A stretch of 6,870 bases of DNA from assembly GCA_041402045.1 (NCBI GenBank), contig JAWKSZ010000123.1:1-6870 (forward strand). The letters are read 5' to 3'. Of the stretch, positions 6,823 to 6,870 are shown one piece after another. The stretch is from JAGQRJ01 sp041402045. Lineage in GTDB: Bacteria > Planctomycetota > J058. The notes under the pieces are model-generated. The model searched no databases and was not told the origin of the DNA. It worked only from the letters and a program-made list of their open reading frames with translations. The stretch's first letter is position 1. Each line of letters begins with the position of its first letter. Position numbers and translations under genes: made by a program.

Positions 6823-6870
6823 ATGATCCACCCCCGCACGCTGCTCCTCGTCGGCCTGCTCCTCGGCGTC
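6823..6870 (+). CDS. N-terminus of a probable exported or membrane protein, 3'-partial
   Basis: Only 16 codons are inside the window: MIHPRTLLLVGLLLGV. A short N-terminus with one His and one Arg followed by a Leu/Val/Gly run is typical of a Sec signal peptide or first membrane helix. A GAGAGG site precedes the ATG, and the frame is open to the window edge. The gene is divergent from the kinase gene, so the two may share regulatory DNA. Function cannot be read from this fragment, and with so few codons the call could still be wrong. Confidence 0.55.
   Translation, partial: MIHPRTLLLVGLLLGV

Noticed and set aside
1..6870. CRISPR array, insertion sequence, tRNA or rRNA
   Set aside because: No regularly spaced repeats, transposase motifs, terminal inverted repeats or RNA-gene signatures were seen; nearly all bases are accounted for by the genes listed.

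Overview
The window is GC-rich, almost fully coding, and bacterial. It carries an apolipoprotein N-acyltransferase (lnt), so the host probably makes processed lipoproteins in a diderm envelope. It also has a PknB-type transmembrane Ser/Thr kinase with a very large ectodomain, and a secreted protein that opens with a 'LLLKDGRELVGKV' module. This combination fits Planctomycetota best. Myxococcota or another GC-rich diderm phylum remains possible. The assignment is inferred from gene content, not from a marker gene.

Layout. (1) Bases 1-1965, plus strand: lnt, entering from upstream of the window without its first membrane helices. It contains the full nitrilase-like catalytic domain with Glu, Lys and Cys in place, a proline-rich insertion beside the catalytic Glu, the last membrane helix, and a long Glu/Pro/Ala tail. 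An apparent one-base insertion near 1806 breaks this tail. As written, the frame therefore runs straight into the next gene as one 1041-codon reading frame. I read this as two genes joined by a frameshift, not as a true fusion. (2) Bases 1953-3140, plus strand: a 395-residue exported coiled-coil protein of unknown function. (3) Bases 3137-6667, minus strand: a 1176-residue receptor-like Ser/Thr kinase starting at GTG. Its outside half consists of two diverged copies of a roughly 410-residue beta-propeller-like unit. (4) Bases 6668-6822: a divergent intergenic region with a perfect 12-base palindrome. (5) Bases 6823-6870, plus strand: the first 16 codons of another gene, starting with a signal-peptide-like sequence.

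The plus-strand pair lnt and the coiled-coil gene overlap or abut and are probably cotranscribed. They converge on the kinase gene, and the two stop codons share one CTAG, leaving no room for a terminator between them. All the products look envelope-directed (lipoprotein acylation, an exported protein, a membrane receptor kinase, a probable exported or membrane protein), but nothing shows that they form one pathway. I see no mobile element, CRISPR array, RNA gene or convincing novel multi-gene system. The most unusual items are the duplicated kinase ectodomain and the decorated, frameshifted Lnt.
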